Notes: a model not told the origin generated them from the letters alone. Shown: positions 16,588 to 26,789, counted from the first letter of the stretch. The stretch is DNA of 36,923 nucleotides from an uncultured Methylococcaceae bacterium (GCA_903945375.1 CAJAVP010000111.1:1-36923); one strand, 5' to 3'. Translations and numbers: made by a program.

Positions 16588-18219
16588 TTAATAAATAATT
16601 TTGCGCTCTTTTAAGAGAGTATAAATGTCATCAAGCGTTTGCTGGTCGGTATTAAAGTGAATATCAACCTGTTCTACTGGCATATTGAGACAAATAGCAA
16701 TTAAGCCCGCGTTTTTAATGATCGAGAGCAATTCAGTATCATTGGCAGCGTCTAATACCGTAGTTGAGTGACCATTATCAAATAATTTTCGTTCTAATTG
16801 ATACGCAACGGCTTGATTCGTCTCACCTGTTAATGCAATGGCAGTTGGCGTTTGACTAAATCTTGCCGCTCGCTCTTCGGTACTGACTGGGTTTTGTAAG
16901 TCATCATCATCTGATGCACCCGTAATCATGCCCGCCCCAACGGTGCTATTGCTTAAACGGTCAATGACGATGAATGAGCCCGTGCCACGGCTGGTTTTAT
17001 AGGCATCAAATACCACGGGGGCATTAACCGAAACGGTGCAGCAGCCAATTTCATTGAGGTTTAATTCATTCGCGTCATGATGTTCTAAGGTATTCACATC
17101 AATACGGTGATGGATCATGGCAATTGTGCCGGTGACACTGCGGGTTGCGAGTTTGAAAATATATTGACGACCTGGTGTTAACGCTTTTTCGGTCATCCAG
17201 ACGATTTTAGCTTTAAATTTATCGGCAACGGTTGCTGGCAACTGCTCGCTGCCAATCAGCATATCACCGCGACTGACATCAATTTCATCCGCTAAGGTTA
17301 AGGTCACTGCCATAGGCGGGAATGCTTCGGTAAGTTCGCCATCGTAAGTCACAATGGATTTTATCGTGCTAGTTTTACCCGAGGGTAGGGCGGTTACAGT
17401 GTCACCTGTGCGGAAAATACCCGAGGCAACCGTTCCACAAAAGCCTCGGAAGTCGAGGTTAGGGCGGTTAACATACTGTACCGGAAAACGGGCATTACTA
17501 AAGTTGCGGTCATTGGCAATGACCACTTGGTTGAGCGCATCCATCAGCGGTACGCCGGTAAACCAGGGCATACTTTCACTGACATTGACGACGTTATCAC
17601 CATCTAATGCGGACATGGGAATAAAACAAATATCATGCAAATCTAGCGATGTGGTAAAGCTTAAATAATCTTGCTTGATTTTGTTGAAAACCGCTTCACT
17701 GTAATCGACTAAATCCATTTTATTGACGGCAACAATAATGTGCTGAATGCCCAACAAGGAGGCAATAAAGCTATGGCGTTTAGTTTGTGTTTGTACGCCA
17801 TAACGCGCATCAATCAAGATAATCGCCATATCGCAGGTTGACGCACCAGTCGCCATGTTGCGCGTGTATTGTTCATGGCCTGGGGTGTCCGCAATAATGA
17901 ATTTGCGCGTCGCCGTAGAAAAATACCGATAAGCGACATCGATAGTGATGCCTTGTTCGCGCTCGGCTTGTAAACCATCCACTAACAGCGCTAAGTCAAT
18001 TTTACCTACGCCTGTCGTGCCGGATTTAACACTGTCGGCTTGAACGGCGGCGAGTTGGTCTTCGTAAATCATTTTAGAGTCGTGTAGCAAACGTCCAATT
18101 AAGGTGCTTTTACCGTCATCGACGTTGCCACAGGTTAAAAATCGGAGTAATTCCTTGCGCTCATGCTGCGCCAGATAAGCATTAATATCGGTACTGATTA
18201 AATCGGATTGGTGGGACAT
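16588..18219 (-). CDS. cysN: sulfate adenylyltransferase subunit 1 (CysN) with degenerate APS-kinase-like tail
   Basis: The GTPase subunit of ATP sulfurylase, which activates sulfate to APS with CysD. Residues 1-445 are the EF-Tu-like body: P-loop GNVDDGKST (31-39), DTPGHEQY and NKMDLVD. Residues about 446-543 align with the start of a fused CysC (APS kinase) domain: [17 protein letters not shown] and [16 protein letters not shown]. The kinase P-loop (normally GLSGAGKS) reads GETNQAV, the LGF and RRV blocks are deleted, and the protein stops soon after KNAGLIAI. The tail therefore cannot bind ATP in the usual way. No other cysC is in the window. It follows cysD closely, so the two likely form one operon. 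Confidence 0.92.
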   Translation of the reverse strand: MSHQSDLISTDINAYLAQHERKELLRFLTCGNVDDGKSTLIGRLLHDSKMIYEDQLAAVQADSVKSGTTGVGKIDLALLVDGLQAEREQGITIDVAYRYFSTATRKFIIADTPGHEQYTRNMATGASTCDMAIILIDARYGVQTQTKRHSFIASLLGIQHIIVAVNKMDLVDYSEAVFNKIKQDYLSFTTSLDLHDICFIPMSALDGDNVVNVSESMPWFTGVPLMDALNQVVIANDRNFSNARFPVQYVNRPNLDFRGFCGTVASGIFRTGDTVTALPSGKTSTIKSIVTYDGELTEAFPPMAVTLTLADEIDVSRGDMLIGSEQLPATVADKFKAKIVWMTEKALTPGRQYIFKLATRSVTGTIAMIHHRIDVNTLEHHDANELNLNEIGCCTVSVNAPVVFDAYKTSRGTGSFIVIDRLSNSTVGAGMITGASDDDDLQNPVSTEERAARFSQTPTAIALTGETNQAVAYQLERKLFDNGHSTTVLDAANDTELLSIIKNAGLIAICLNMPVEQVDIHFNTDQQTLDDIYTLLKERKIIY

Positions 18220-18264
18220 AATAATTCTCTGCGTTCTGTTATGGGTTGCCGTGCTAGCGTCTGT

Positions 18265-19173
18265 TTAGAAATAGCCTTCGCGCTTTTTTTGTTCCATCGA
18301 ACCGGACTGATCATGATCGATCAAACGCCCTTGACGTTCAGAGGTTGTTGTCAGCAGCATTTCTTGGATAATTTCCGGCAGCGTTGTCGCCGTTGATTCC
18401 ACTGCACCCGTCAACGGATAACATCCCAAGGTTCTAAAACGCACCATTTTCATTTCTACTTTGTCATTAGGCCCAATGGGCATACGCGCATCATCAACCA
18501 TGATCAACATGCCATCTTTGTTGACCACTGGACGCTCTTTGGCAAAATATAAAGGCACAATCGGGATATTTTCCAAATGAATGTATTGCCAAATATCCAG
18601 CTCAGTCCAATTGGACAGAGGAAACACGCGGATACTTTCACCCTTATCAATTTTTCCGTTGTATATATTCCATAATTCAGGGCGCTGATTTTTAGGATCC
18701 CAGCGATGATTTTTATCGCGGAATGAATAGACGCGTTCTTTGGCGCGAGATTTTTCTTCATCACGACGTGCGCCACCAAATGCCGCATCGAACTGATATT
18801 TATCTAAGGCTTGTTTAAGACCATCGGTTTTCATGACATCCGTGTGTTTTTTGCTGCCATGTGTAAATGGCCCAATACCTTGATCAACGCCATCTTGATT
18901 AATATGTACCAACAATTCCCAACCTAAGTCTTTAACTATTTGATCTCGAAATGCGATCATTTCTTTGAATTTCCACGTGGTATCTACGTGCATCAATGGG
19001 AACGGGGGAATGCCAGGGTAAAACGCTTTTTTCGTAAGATGCAACATTACAGCAGAGTCTTTACCGACTGAATACAACATCACAGGACGTTCAAATTCGG
19101 CGGCAACTTCACGAATAATATGAATACTCTCAGCTTCCAGCTGTTTAAGATGGGTTAATTTATAGTCAGTCAT
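18265..19173 (-). CDS. cysD: sulfate adenylyltransferase subunit 2 (CysD)
   Basis: The catalytic ATP-pyrophosphatase subunit of ATP sulfurylase. The PP-loop reads [12 protein letters not shown] (residues 34-45), with further conserved blocks [15 protein letters not shown] and [11 protein letters not shown], and the end motif KKREGYF. At 302 residues it is full length. It is the first gene of a cysDN unit, with 45 bases before cysN. The ribosome binding site is weak. The upstream region contains a small palindrome at 19197-19209 that may be regulatory. Confidence 0.95.
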   Translation of the reverse strand: MTDYKLTHLKQLEAESIHIIREVAAEFERPVMLYSVGKDSAVMLHLTKKAFYPGIPPFPLMHVDTTWKFKEMIAFRDQIVKDLGWELLVHINQDGVDQGIGPFTHGSKKHTDVMKTDGLKQALDKYQFDAAFGGARRDEEKSRAKERVYSFRDKNHRWDPKNQRPELWNIYNGKIDKGESIRVFPLSNWTELDIWQYIHLENIPIVPLYFAKERPVVNKDGMLIMVDDARMPIGPNDKVEMKMVRFRTLGCYPLTGAVESTATTLPEIIQEMLLTTTSERQGRLIDHDQSGSMEQKKREGYF

Positions 19174-19196
19174 GGGTAATCCATTGGTTTTGAAAA

Positions 19197-19209
19197 GGTA
19201 CGGTGTACC
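19197..19209. promoter_or_regulatory. small palindrome upstream of cysD
   Basis: GGTAC and GTACC flank a 3-base spacer, 24 bases upstream of the cysD start. The place suits an operator for the sulfate-assimilation operon, but it does not match a consensus I know, and an element this short can arise by chance. Confidence 0.2.
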
Positions 19210-19379
19210 ATTTAGGTCGATAAAATCGGTTTGTTTACAAGTTTTACATCGCAGCTGACTTTATAACGCAATAGCAGCCGACAAACCGTGAGTAAACTTG
19301 GCAAAATCTGCGCCTATTCTAATTTGTAGGGATTGCCAATACCAGTTATCTCTGTCATTTTGCACGATTATCATGGTCT

Positions 19380-20732
19380 TTAAGCCAGCATATTCTGCAA
19401 CCGCTGATATATTCCCCCAAAACTCCCGTTACTCATCAGCACAATATGTCCGCCTTGAGCCATCTCATCGTGTAGACGAGCGACTAGTTCATCCAAGGTT
19501 TGATACACGTCGATAGCACTACCCTGTTTTTGTACCGCACTTAAATCCCAGCCCAGTTGTTCCGCTTGAAACAGAATAGCGAGATCGGCATGACCTAAGG
19601 AATCGGCTAAAGTGTCACGATGGACACCCAAACGCATGGTATTCGAGCGTGGCTCAACAACGGCAATAATTCGCTCATTCCCTACCTGTTCACGCAAGCC
19701 TGCTAAGGTGGTCGCAATGGCGGTGGGATGATGGGCAAAATCATCATAAATAGTCAGATTGGGCGATTTGGCAATAATTTCCATACGCCGCTTTACGCTT
19801 TTAAATTCCGCCAAAGCTGCTATCGCCTGGGCCGGATGGATGCCAATATGGTGTGCGGCGGCAATAGCCGCTAAGGCATTACTGGTATTATGTCGTCCGG
19901 TCAATGACCAATTGACACATCCTTGTAATTCCTGCTGATAAAATACTTCAAATTGACTGCCATCGCGCTTAAGCTCAAGCGCATTCCATAATGCGTTGGC
20001 ATTGATCGAGGTTTTTGCAAGTGCCGTCCAGCAGCCTCTATCCAGCACATCTTGCACCGCTGCATCGGATTCTGGATAGATAATCAAGCCATTACCGGGA
20101 ACGGTTCTGACCAAGTGATGAAACTGTTTTTTTATCGCTTCTAAATCAGGAAAAATATCCGCATGATCGAATTCAAGATTATTCAAAATAGCCGTCCGTG
20201 GACGGTAGTGGACAAATTTTGAGCGTTTATCAAAGAAAGCAGAATCGTATTCATCAGCCTCGATAACAAAGTAGTTTGAATCACCCAACCGTGCAGACAA
20301 ACCAAAATTAAGTGGAATACCACCAATTAAAAAACCGCAAGCGATGTCATTGCGCTCTAATATCCAACTCAACATACTGCTCGTGGTGGTTTTGCCATGA
20401 GTGCCCGCAACAGCTAAGACCCATTTATGCTGTAAAACGTGTTCGGCCAACCATTGAGGCCCTGATTGATAGGGAATCGCGCTGTTCAATACCGCTTCAA
20501 CTTCCGGATTTCCTCGTGATAAGGCATTGCCAATCACCACACAATCGGGCCTAATCGCTAAATTTTCAGCGCGATAGCCTTCCATTAACTGAATACCTTG
20601 TGCAGCTAATTGGGTGCTCATTGGCGGATAAACATTTTGATCCGAACCACTGACTTCATAGCCCAGTTCTCGAGCAATCAAGGCAATTCCGCCCATAAAA
20701 GTTCCGCAAATACCGATAATATGAATGTGCAT
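19380..20732 (-). CDS. mpl: UDP-N-acetylmuramate:L-alanyl-gamma-D-glutamyl-meso-diaminopimelate ligase
   Basis: Recycles murein tripeptide by attaching it to UDP-MurNAc. The N-terminal Rossmann motif is HIIGICGTFMGGIA, as in Mpl rather than MurC. The ATP loop is AGTHGKTTTSS (109-119). The substrate block YFVIEADEYDSAFFDKRSK is diagnostic for Mpl, and YDDFAHHPTAI lies in the C-terminal domain. The length of 450 matches the family. It stands alone between cysD and a lipoprotein gene on the same strand. Confidence 0.95.
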   Translation of the reverse strand: MHIHIIGICGTFMGGIALIARELGYEVSGSDQNVYPPMSTQLAAQGIQLMEGYRAENLAIRPDCVVIGNALSRGNPEVEAVLNSAIPYQSGPQWLAEHVLQHKWVLAVAGTHGKTTTSSMLSWILERNDIACGFLIGGIPLNFGLSARLGDSNYFVIEADEYDSAFFDKRSKFVHYRPRTAILNNLEFDHADIFPDLEAIKKQFHHLVRTVPGNGLIIYPESDAAVQDVLDRGCWTALAKTSINANALWNALELKRDGSQFEVFYQQELQGCVNWSLTGRHNTSNALAAIAAAHHIGIHPAQAIAALAEFKSVKRRMEIIAKSPNLTIYDDFAHHPTAIATTLAGLREQVGNERIIAVVEPRSNTMRLGVHRDTLADSLGHADLAILFQAEQLGWDLSAVQKQGSAIDVYQTLDELVARLHDEMAQGGHIVLMSNGSFGGIYQRLQNMLA

Positions 20733-20775
20733 GGGTAGAGTAATCGCTAAGAGAAAATAAATGACATTGTGTTGA

Positions 20776-20795
20776 AGAACACGTCCCTGTGTTCT
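20776..20795. terminator. hairpin between lipoprotein gene and mpl
   Basis: A perfect 7-bp stem (AGAACAC / GTGTTCT) with a 6-base loop lies about 50 bases past the lipoprotein stop, in the direction of transcription, and about 45 bases before mpl. No long U-tract follows on either strand, so it could be a weak terminator or a processing/attenuation hairpin. Confidence 0.35.
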
Positions 20796-20809
20796 GGCTG
20801 GTATAGCAA

Positions 20810-20829
20810 TTTTGATTTTAAAATCAAAA
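20810..20829. repeat. 20-bp perfect AT-rich palindrome
   Basis: TTTTGATTTT is followed directly by its exact complement, AAAATCAAAA, 16 bases beyond the stop of the lipoprotein gene. As RNA it forms a loop-poor hairpin, and as DNA it could bind a dimeric protein or act with the neighbouring hairpin in termination. Confidence 0.4.
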
Positions 20830-20844
20830 ACTATTCAGCATAGG

Positions 20845-21327
20845 TTATAAATGTTGGATAGGACGTGAGAAGTCTGGCTCATGGGGTGGCGTTTTTTCTT
20901 GCAAGCAGTGATAAGCGGCATTTTCATATTTAATGCGTAGCGATTGTGGATTTTCATGCTCGGTTAAAAACTTCTCCGCTTCTTGTGCGGTTAAATCTTT
21001 CATCATAAAAGTAGCAATGCAAGTGCACGGTTTAGCAAAACGTTCCTTATCGGACTCTTTGTTATCAGAGTTTTTTATCTCTCTGTTTACACATTGGTTG
21101 GCAAATTCGCGTTCAAAGCGTTGTTTTTCGGACTCAGTGACTTTCGCCTCGCCTGAATGGTCAAATGGATTAGGGTTATGTGTAGCGGCTGGTTTTGCTT
21201 TGCTAACAGACTGTGCTGCTGGTGTCGCTTGTGGTTTATCGTCAGAACAGGCACTGAGCGTGACGGCAAATACGCCGCCGATAGTTAAAACAAGTAAGCG
21301 TTTAGAAATAGCGTTTAATATTTTCAT
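20845..21327 (-). CDS. putative lipoprotein, periplasmic
   Basis: About 160 residues from ATG 21327. Longer upstream starts add 47 residues without a protein-like pattern, whereas 21327 gives a clean lipoprotein signal: MKILNAISKRLLVLTIGG, then a hydrophobic core and the lipobox LSAC. The mature part has a Pro/Ala-rich linker followed by a charged domain with conserved-looking cysteines in ANQCVN, KPCTCIATFMM and AAYHCLQE. Four such cysteines could form two disulfides. No named family is recognised. Confidence 0.75.
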   Translation of the reverse strand: MKILNAISKRLLVLTIGGVFAVTLSACSDDKPQATPAAQSVSKAKPAATHNPNPFDHSGEAKVTESEKQRFEREFANQCVNREIKNSDNKESDKERFAKPCTCIATFMMKDLTAQEAEKFLTEHENPQSLRIKYENAAYHCLQEKTPPHEPDFSRPIQHL

Positions 21328-21488
21328 GGTGATGGCATTAAAAAGGTTGTGTTGATCCGGTGATTGAATAGAAAGCCAATAAAACTTTATCATTTTCTTC
21401 AATGCCATTCCACTGCGTGGCAAGGATTCAGAGCTCCGGCTTATCTGTCCTGCTGGGACAGAGTGCAATCCAACGGTTTTTGTTTTAG

Positions 21489-22022
21489 TTAATGATCCGC
21501 GTCTTCAGGCGCATTCCAAATAGGGTTATCAAAATCTTCTTGGTCAAGTTTAACCGCATCAACCGGATAAATATGCCAGAACGATTTATCAATGGGCGCA
21601 TTACTGTAAGTTTCTTTTCTGTCATGACCAAACGGACACCACCAATTTTCAACAATTTTGACCAGATAGGCATGCCATTCAAACAAGGCGACACTATAAG
21701 GACAATACCATGTGCAATTAGCCACCCAAAACCATTTGTATTTTGACAACGCACCTTTAAATGAGGGCGTCATCGTGATTTGGTTTTGATAGTTGTAACG
21801 GTAGCTCGCCCGATTAGGGATAAAATCCCCCCAGGTTTTTAAGTTTTCAGCCCCCACAAAACGCAGGTGATAATAGGTCAAATAAGCACTTAAAATGACA
21901 AATGGCAAAGTTAATATCGGTAAATACACTAAAACCATACCGACAGCTCGTTTCCAAACCGGCATAGTATTATGGTTTTTACCAATTTCTACGCGACTAG
22001 CGCAGGTTTCGCAGGCTTTCAT
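21489..22022 (-). CDS. Cys-rich membrane protein of unknown function
   Basis: 177 residues starting with a short Cys pair (MKACETCASRVEIG) like a zinc knuckle, then one strong membrane segment (MVLVYLPILTLPFVILSAYL, about 29-48), then a soluble part rich in Trp and Tyr with NCTWYCPY and WWCPFGHDR. Its start overlaps the stop of the upstream small metal-binding protein by four bases (ATGA), so the two are translated together and probably work together. I do not recognise the family; a role in metal or redox handling at the membrane is inference. Confidence 0.7.
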   Translation of the reverse strand: MKACETCASRVEIGKNHNTMPVWKRAVGMVLVYLPILTLPFVILSAYLTYYHLRFVGAENLKTWGDFIPNRASYRYNYQNQITMTPSFKGALSKYKWFWVANCTWYCPYSVALFEWHAYLVKIVENWWCPFGHDRKETYSNAPIDKSFWHIYPVDAVKLDQEDFDNPIWNAPEDADH

Positions 22023-22219
22023 TGTTGCTTTTCCTCATGATGAGATGAATCAGTTAGGGATGTTGTCTCGTTGTTGCTATGGTGTAGTATCTGAAAAATG
22101 CTCAGACAACCCATGCAGCAAAATTTTTTAATGCCTTCTGTAGATTTGAGCGTAAAACCTTTTATTTTTACGGTTTGACCGCATAGCTCACAAGGTTCTT
22201 TAGATGTCTCGACAGCCAT
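22019..22219 (-). CDS. small zinc/heavy-metal-binding protein
   Basis: 66 residues with PCELCGQTVKIKGF and KKFCCMGCLSIFQILHH. The CxxC-x(n)-FCCxGC pattern matches the metal-binding domain found at the N-terminus of copper-type P-ATPases, here as a stand-alone protein followed by a His/Glu-rich tail. It probably binds zinc or copper. It is coupled by a four-base overlap to the Cys-rich membrane protein gene and lies just downstream of rlmI. Confidence 0.7.
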   Translation of the reverse strand: MAVETSKEPCELCGQTVKIKGFTLKSTEGIKKFCCMGCLSIFQILHHSNNETTSLTDSSHHEEKQQ

Positions 22220-22237
22220 ATAGATGCTCCAAAAGCG

Positions 22238-23434
22238 TCATAAGCTTGAAGAAACCATACAAAAATATGTTTTTAAATACTCGGTTTCTGGCAGCGCCGG
22301 CTCAATCGGGTGATCAGGCCCTTGTCCACCAGAAGCAAAAAATACCAAATGACGATCGATATGTCGCCCAGACGAACGCAGTATCTCATGCAAATTTTCA
22401 CGACTTAAATGAAACGAGCAAGACGCTGAAATCAGGATGCCGTTTTTTGACAAAATTTGCAAGGCAAGTTGATTCAAGCGACGGTAGGCTTCATAGCCTT
22501 GTTTAAAATCTTTTTTACGTTTAATCAGTGCTGGTGGATCTAACACAATGATGTCATAAAGTTGATTGTCTAGTCGCGCTTGCTTAAGAAAATCAAATAC
22601 ATCGCTACGAACAAAGTGCATACGGTCGGCAACTTGGTTGAGCTCAGCATTTTCTTGCGCCAGTGCTAAAGCGGCTTCAGAGGCATCGACACAACACACC
22701 TCTGTTGCTCCGGCTTTGGCGGCAGGAATACCCCATGCGCCCGTGTATGAAAATAAATCCAGCACACGCTGATTGTTAGCCATACTCGCCAATTGCGCCC
22801 GACTGCTGCGATGATCATAAAACCAACCGGTTTTTTGACCATTCAGAATATCAATTTTAAATTGAGCGCCATTTTCTTCAATGATAAGCGGATTAGGAAT
22901 TTCACCATAAACCAACTCATTGTCCGCGCTGAGTCCTTCTAATAGACGTTGATTATTGTCGTTTTTTAACACAATCGCTTGCGGCGATAATAGCTCGATT
23001 AACGCTTGAAACAAGGATGCTTTGCGTATCTCCATGCCCGCAGTGGTTATTTGCACCGATAGCACTGCGCCAAAACGATCGATGACTAATCCGGGCAAAC
23101 CATCACTTTCACCAAAAACCAGTCGGTAATAGGGTTTAGCAAACAACTTTTCTCGCAAACTCAGCGCGATACTAAGACGCTCTATAAAAAAATTGCGACC
23201 ACATTTGAGATTAGCTTTTCTCGATAACAAACGAGCGCAAACGAGGGTTTGCGGGTTGACATAGGCCGTGCCTAAGTTTTTACCATCGGCACTGAGTATT
23301 TGCGCCAAATCGCCAGCGCTAAAAGCCTCTAAAGGTGAGCGTTGGACATCTATTTCATTGCTAAAAACCCATAAATGACCGTTGCGAAGACGTCGATCTT
23401 CATTTTTTTTTAAATAGATTTCGGGGTGTGCCAT
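22238..23434 (-). CDS. rlmI: 23S rRNA (cytosine1962-C5)-methyltransferase RlmI
   Basis: A 398-residue class I rRNA methyltransferase. An N-terminal PUA domain (NEDRRLRNGHLWVFSNEI) is followed by the central block VFGESDGLPGLVIDRFG, motif I LDLFSYTGAWGIPAAKAGA, the target motif VLDPPALIKRKKDF and SASCSFHLS. These are specific to the RlmI/RlmK-C family. It begins one base before the DUF3426 gene stop and probably belongs to the same transcript. Confidence 0.92.
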   Translation of the reverse strand: MAHPEIYLKKNEDRRLRNGHLWVFSNEIDVQRSPLEAFSAGDLAQILSADGKNLGTAYVNPQTLVCARLLSRKANLKCGRNFFIERLSIALSLREKLFAKPYYRLVFGESDGLPGLVIDRFGAVLSVQITTAGMEIRKASLFQALIELLSPQAIVLKNDNNQRLLEGLSADNELVYGEIPNPLIIEENGAQFKIDILNGQKTGWFYDHRSSRAQLASMANNQRVLDLFSYTGAWGIPAAKAGATEVCCVDASEAALALAQENAELNQVADRMHFVRSDVFDFLKQARLDNQLYDIIVLDPPALIKRKKDFKQGYEAYRRLNQLALQILSKNGILISASCSFHLSRENLHEILRSSGRHIDRHLVFFASGGQGPDHPIEPALPETEYLKTYFCMVSSSL

Positions 23435-23435
23435 G

Positions 23436-24080
23436 TTAATACCTTAAGTCAAAGGTGTAGCCGCCAATGTGCGTTTGCATCGCCATAATTTCCAAATTAA
23501 CCGCCAAGCTTACGCCTGGGTTAATTTGACCAGCGGGTGCAAGGCTAGGTGCGTAGTCGTGCGGCTGAAAAATTCGATAAGAAAAAGGCTGACCATTAAA
23601 ATCCAGTAGAGTCAGTATGAGTTTGGGATAAGGCTGAGCAAACAACGCATGATTAACGATTTGCGCGGTCAATACATGGCGATCCGCCATAGCCGTCAGA
23701 TTGCCTTGTAATTCCAACTCTTCCGTTTGTTGATAGGTAGGCAATTCACAATCGAGAAAATGACAAACAGTCTCCAGACTCGGACGTAAATGCACATTTT
23801 GAAGCAATGCCGTGCTGTTAAAATAAGCGAGCTGCATGATGAGCAGCAACAAGCTAACTGATACGCCAATTTGCCAATGATTGCGTCGCGCTTGCAGCGT
23901 CCAAGGCAATAACTCCGTGGGCAAAATCAACCTCGCCACATCATCAGTGGTTTCGCTCAAGGTTTCTAGTGCATCAAATTTAATTGAGCAATATCGACAA
24001 AACGCGATACCACGCCCCATGCGTAGTTGTTCAGCGGTTACGGAAAGAACCTTTTGGCAATTAGGACAGCGGGCAAACAT
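23436..24080 (-). CDS. zinc-ribbon DUF3426 family membrane protein
   Basis: 214 residues: an N-terminal MJ0042-type zinc ribbon (MFARCPNCQKVLSVTAEQL, then IAFCRYC), a linker, one membrane segment (IGVSVSLLLLIMQLAYF, about 71-87) and a periplasmic DUF3426 domain. In gammaproteobacteria this gene is regularly placed directly after prmA, as it is here. Its molecular function is unknown. It is separated from prmA by only four bases, so an operon is likely. Confidence 0.85.
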   Translation of the reverse strand: MFARCPNCQKVLSVTAEQLRMGRGIAFCRYCSIKFDALETLSETTDDVARLILPTELLPWTLQARRNHWQIGVSVSLLLLIMQLAYFNSTALLQNVHLRPSLETVCHFLDCELPTYQQTEELELQGNLTAMADRHVLTAQIVNHALFAQPYPKLILTLLDFNGQPFSYRIFQPHDYAPSLAPAGQINPGVSLAVNLEIMAMQTHIGGYTFDLRY

Positions 24081-24084
24081 ACGT

Positions 24085-24963
24085 TCAGCGTTTAATACCG
24101 GCTAATCGAATCCAATCTTCTTGCTGTACGGCTGGCTCAAAATCAATATAAGGACGATATGCTTCAAGCACCGATTCGGTTTGTTCTGCAAGAATGCCAG
24201 ATAATATCAAGTGACCGCCGGTTTGTACGAGCTGAGCAATGGGTTTCGCCAAATCAATCAAGGGCTTTGCGAGAATATTGGCAACTACCACCGCACATGA
24301 CTCCGGCACAAATTGCTCTGGCAGATAAGCATGTACACGATCTTGAACCTTATTTTTTAGCGCATTATCTTGAGTGGCTGTTAAGGCTTGAGGGTCAATA
24401 TCCACTGCATGGGCCTGTTTTGCGCCTAATAATAGAGCTGCAACGGCTAAAATACCGGAGCCACAACCGTAATCAATAAGGGTTTTATCGGTAAGATCGT
24501 GACTAGCCAACCATTCTAAACATAAGGCGGTGGTAGGATGCGTGCCCGTACCAAAAGCCAAGCCGGGATCCAGCGTCAAACAAACGGTATGCGGCTCAAG
24601 CTGTTCTTGCCCCGTAGGACAAACCCACAGCTTATCTGCAAACTTCATCGGTTTATAAAATTCCATCCAAGCCCTTTCCCAGGCTTGATCGGCAATTTCT
24701 TCAACCAGCCATGTGGTCAAATCAAGCTTGGCAAAATGCCGTATCACGCGCTCTTTTATGGCAATCGGATCGGCATCTAGCTCAAATAGCGCAAGCACTT
24801 GGGTATTGCTCCAAATCTTGGTTTCACCCACCGCCGGTTCGTAGACCGGCTCGTCTTCTGCGTCCATGTACGTGACAGAAACCGCATCTAAGGCACTGAA
24901 AAAATCAGCCAGCTCAGGTGCAGTGTCCTCATTCGTGATGACAGAAATTTGATGCCAGCTCAT
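24085..24963 (-). CDS. prmA: ribosomal protein L11 methyltransferase
   Basis: Methylates lysines of ribosomal protein L11. The N-terminal substrate-recognition domain is present (WLVEEIADQAWERAW), followed by TLDPGLAFGTGTHPTT, SAM motif I LIDYGCGSGILAVAALLLGA and the catalytic-loop-like VVANILAKPL. Its length of 292 matches the family. It is in the conserved order accB-accC-prmA-DUF3426. Confidence 0.95.
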   Translation of the reverse strand: MSWHQISVITNEDTAPELADFFSALDAVSVTYMDAEDEPVYEPAVGETKIWSNTQVLALFELDADPIAIKERVIRHFAKLDLTTWLVEEIADQAWERAWMEFYKPMKFADKLWVCPTGQEQLEPHTVCLTLDPGLAFGTGTHPTTALCLEWLASHDLTDKTLIDYGCGSGILAVAALLLGAKQAHAVDIDPQALTATQDNALKNKVQDRVHAYLPEQFVPESCAVVVANILAKPLIDLAKPIAQLVQTGGHLILSGILAEQTESVLEAYRPYIDFEPAVQQEDWIRLAGIKR

Positions 24964-24981
24964 GCAATACCTTCTAAGTGA

Positions 24982-26325
24982 TTAATAGAGTCCCAGCTTT
25001 TTTTCTAAATAATGGATATTTTGACCACCGGTCGCAAACGCGCTGTCATTCATAATATCTTGTTGCAGTGGGATGTTGGTTTTTATGCCGTCAATGATGA
25101 TTTCGCTTAAAGCGGTGTTCATGCGAGCAATCGCACTATTGCGATTTTCCCCATGAGCAATCAATTTGCCAATCATTGAGTCGTAATAGGGGGGGACTTT
25201 ATAGCCATTATAAATATGCGTTTCACAACGAATGCCAGGGCCGCCAGGCATGTGAAACTGGTCGATTCGACCAGGACAAGGCATAAAGGTTTGTGGGTCT
25301 TCGGCATTCAAGCGGCATTCAATTGCATGACCTTGAATTTTGACTTGCTCTTGAGTAATTGACAAAGGCTGGCCACAAGCAATCCGCAATTGTTCTTTGA
25401 CGATATCAAAACCAGTGACCATTTCCGTGACGGGATGCTCAACCTGTACACGAGTGTTCATTTCAATAAAATAAAACTCGCCTTTTTCATACAAGAACTC
25501 AAATGTACCCGCACCTAAATAGCCAATATCAATACAAGCTTTAGCACAACGCTCCCCAATGAAGCGACGTTGTTCTTCGGTAATGCCGGGTGCTGGGGCT
25601 TCTTCGACCACTTTTTGATGACGACGCTGCATCGAGCAATCACGCTCGCCTAAATGGATAGCGTTGCCGTGTGAATCAGCCATCACTTGAAACTCAATAT
25701 GGCGAGGATCTTCTAAGAACTTCTCCATGTAAACCGTTGCATTGCCAAACGCACTGCCTGCTTCGGCTTTAGTCATCGCAATCGCATTGATTAATGCAGC
25801 TTCAGTATGCACGGTACGCATCCCCCGTCCACCGCCACCGCCTGCAGCTTTGATAATGACGGGATAGCCAATTTTTTGAGCCAGCTTAAGATTGGTTTTG
25901 TTGTCGTCAGATAGCGGATCATTATTGCCCGGCACACACGGAATACCGGCGGCAATCATGGCATTTTTTGCGGAAATTTTATCACCCATCATACGAATAG
26001 TTTCCGCATTGGGACCAATAAAAACAAAACCACTTTGTTTTACTTTTTCGGCAAAATCAGCGTTCTCTGATAAGAAGCCGTAGCCGGGATGAATCGCTTC
26101 AGCATCCGTAACTTCAGCCGCGCTGATGATCGCAGGGATGTTGAGATAGCTATCCGCCGATGCCGCCGGCCCAATGCAAACAGACTCATCGGCTAAGCGG
26201 ACATGTTTTAGGTCTCGATCGGCCTCAGAATGCACCGCGACGACTTTAACGCCCAGCTCTCGACACGCCCGCAGAATACGCAGCGCGATTTCACCGCGAT
26301 TAGCGATTACAATTTTATCAAACAT
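24982..26325 (-). CDS. accC: acetyl-CoA carboxylase, biotin carboxylase subunit
   Basis: Carboxylates the biotin on AccB, the first half-reaction of fatty-acid synthesis. The ATP-grasp glycine loop [11 protein letters not shown] (160-170) is intact, as are [15 protein letters not shown], the catalytic [15 protein letters not shown] segment and [16 protein letters not shown]. The length of 447 is typical. GGAGGGAG lies just before the ATG. It is 20 bases after accB in one operon. Confidence 0.97.
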   Translation of the reverse strand: MFDKIVIANRGEIALRILRACRELGVKVVAVHSEADRDLKHVRLADESVCIGPAASADSYLNIPAIISAAEVTDAEAIHPGYGFLSENADFAEKVKQSGFVFIGPNAETIRMMGDKISAKNAMIAAGIPCVPGNNDPLSDDNKTNLKLAQKIGYPVIIKAAGGGGGRGMRTVHTEAALINAIAMTKAEAGSAFGNATVYMEKFLEDPRHIEFQVMADSHGNAIHLGERDCSMQRRHQKVVEEAPAPGITEEQRRFIGERCAKACIDIGYLGAGTFEFLYEKGEFYFIEMNTRVQVEHPVTEMVTGFDIVKEQLRIACGQPLSITQEQVKIQGHAIECRLNAEDPQTFMPCPGRIDQFHMPGGPGIRCETHIYNGYKVPPYYDSMIGKLIAHGENRNSAIARMNTALSEIIIDGIKTNIPLQQDIMNDSAFATGGQNIHYLEKKLGLY

Positions 26326-26345
26326 GGCTCCCTCCTCGTGTCGGA

Positions 26346-26786
26346 TTATTCAATGACGAATAAGGGTTGACCGTATTCGACTGGCTCGGCATTTTCAACC
26401 AAAATTTGTTTGATCACGCCGCTTTTATCGGACTCAATCTGATTTAAAATTTTCATTGCCTCGATGATACACAGTGTGTCACCCGATTGTACGGCTTGAC
26501 CGACTTCGACAAAGGCTTTTGTTCCGGGTGATGCAGAACGATAAAACGTTCCGACCATCGGTGATTTAACAACATGCCCACTATAAGTAGGCTCATCACT
26601 GACAACTGGACTGGACGTTATTGCATTAGCAGAGGTCATGACGGCAACCGGCGCATTAACAATAGGCGTCGCCATGGAAGAGTAACGACTGATGCGAATG
26701 GACTCTTCGCCTTCTTTAACTTCTAATTCTGCAATGTCCGATGCTTTGATCATTTCGATCAGTTTTCTTATTTTTATAATATCCAT
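26346..26786 (-). CDS. accB: acetyl-CoA carboxylase, biotin carboxyl carrier protein
   Basis: 146 residues. The biotinyl domain lies at the C-terminus, with the biotinylation site in [14 protein letters not shown] (target Lys112). The N-terminal helix ([19 protein letters not shown]) and the Ala/Val-rich linker are as expected. A GAGAGG ribosome binding site precedes the ATG. It is between aroQ and accC, the classical gene order. Confidence 0.96.
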   Translation of the reverse strand: MDIIKIRKLIEMIKASDIAELEVKEGEESIRISRYSSMATPIVNAPVAVMTSANAITSSPVVSDEPTYSGHVVKSPMVGTFYRSASPGTKAFVEVGQAVQSGDTLCIIEAMKILNQIESDKSGVIKQILVENAEPVEYGQPLFVIE

Positions 26787-26789
26787 AGG

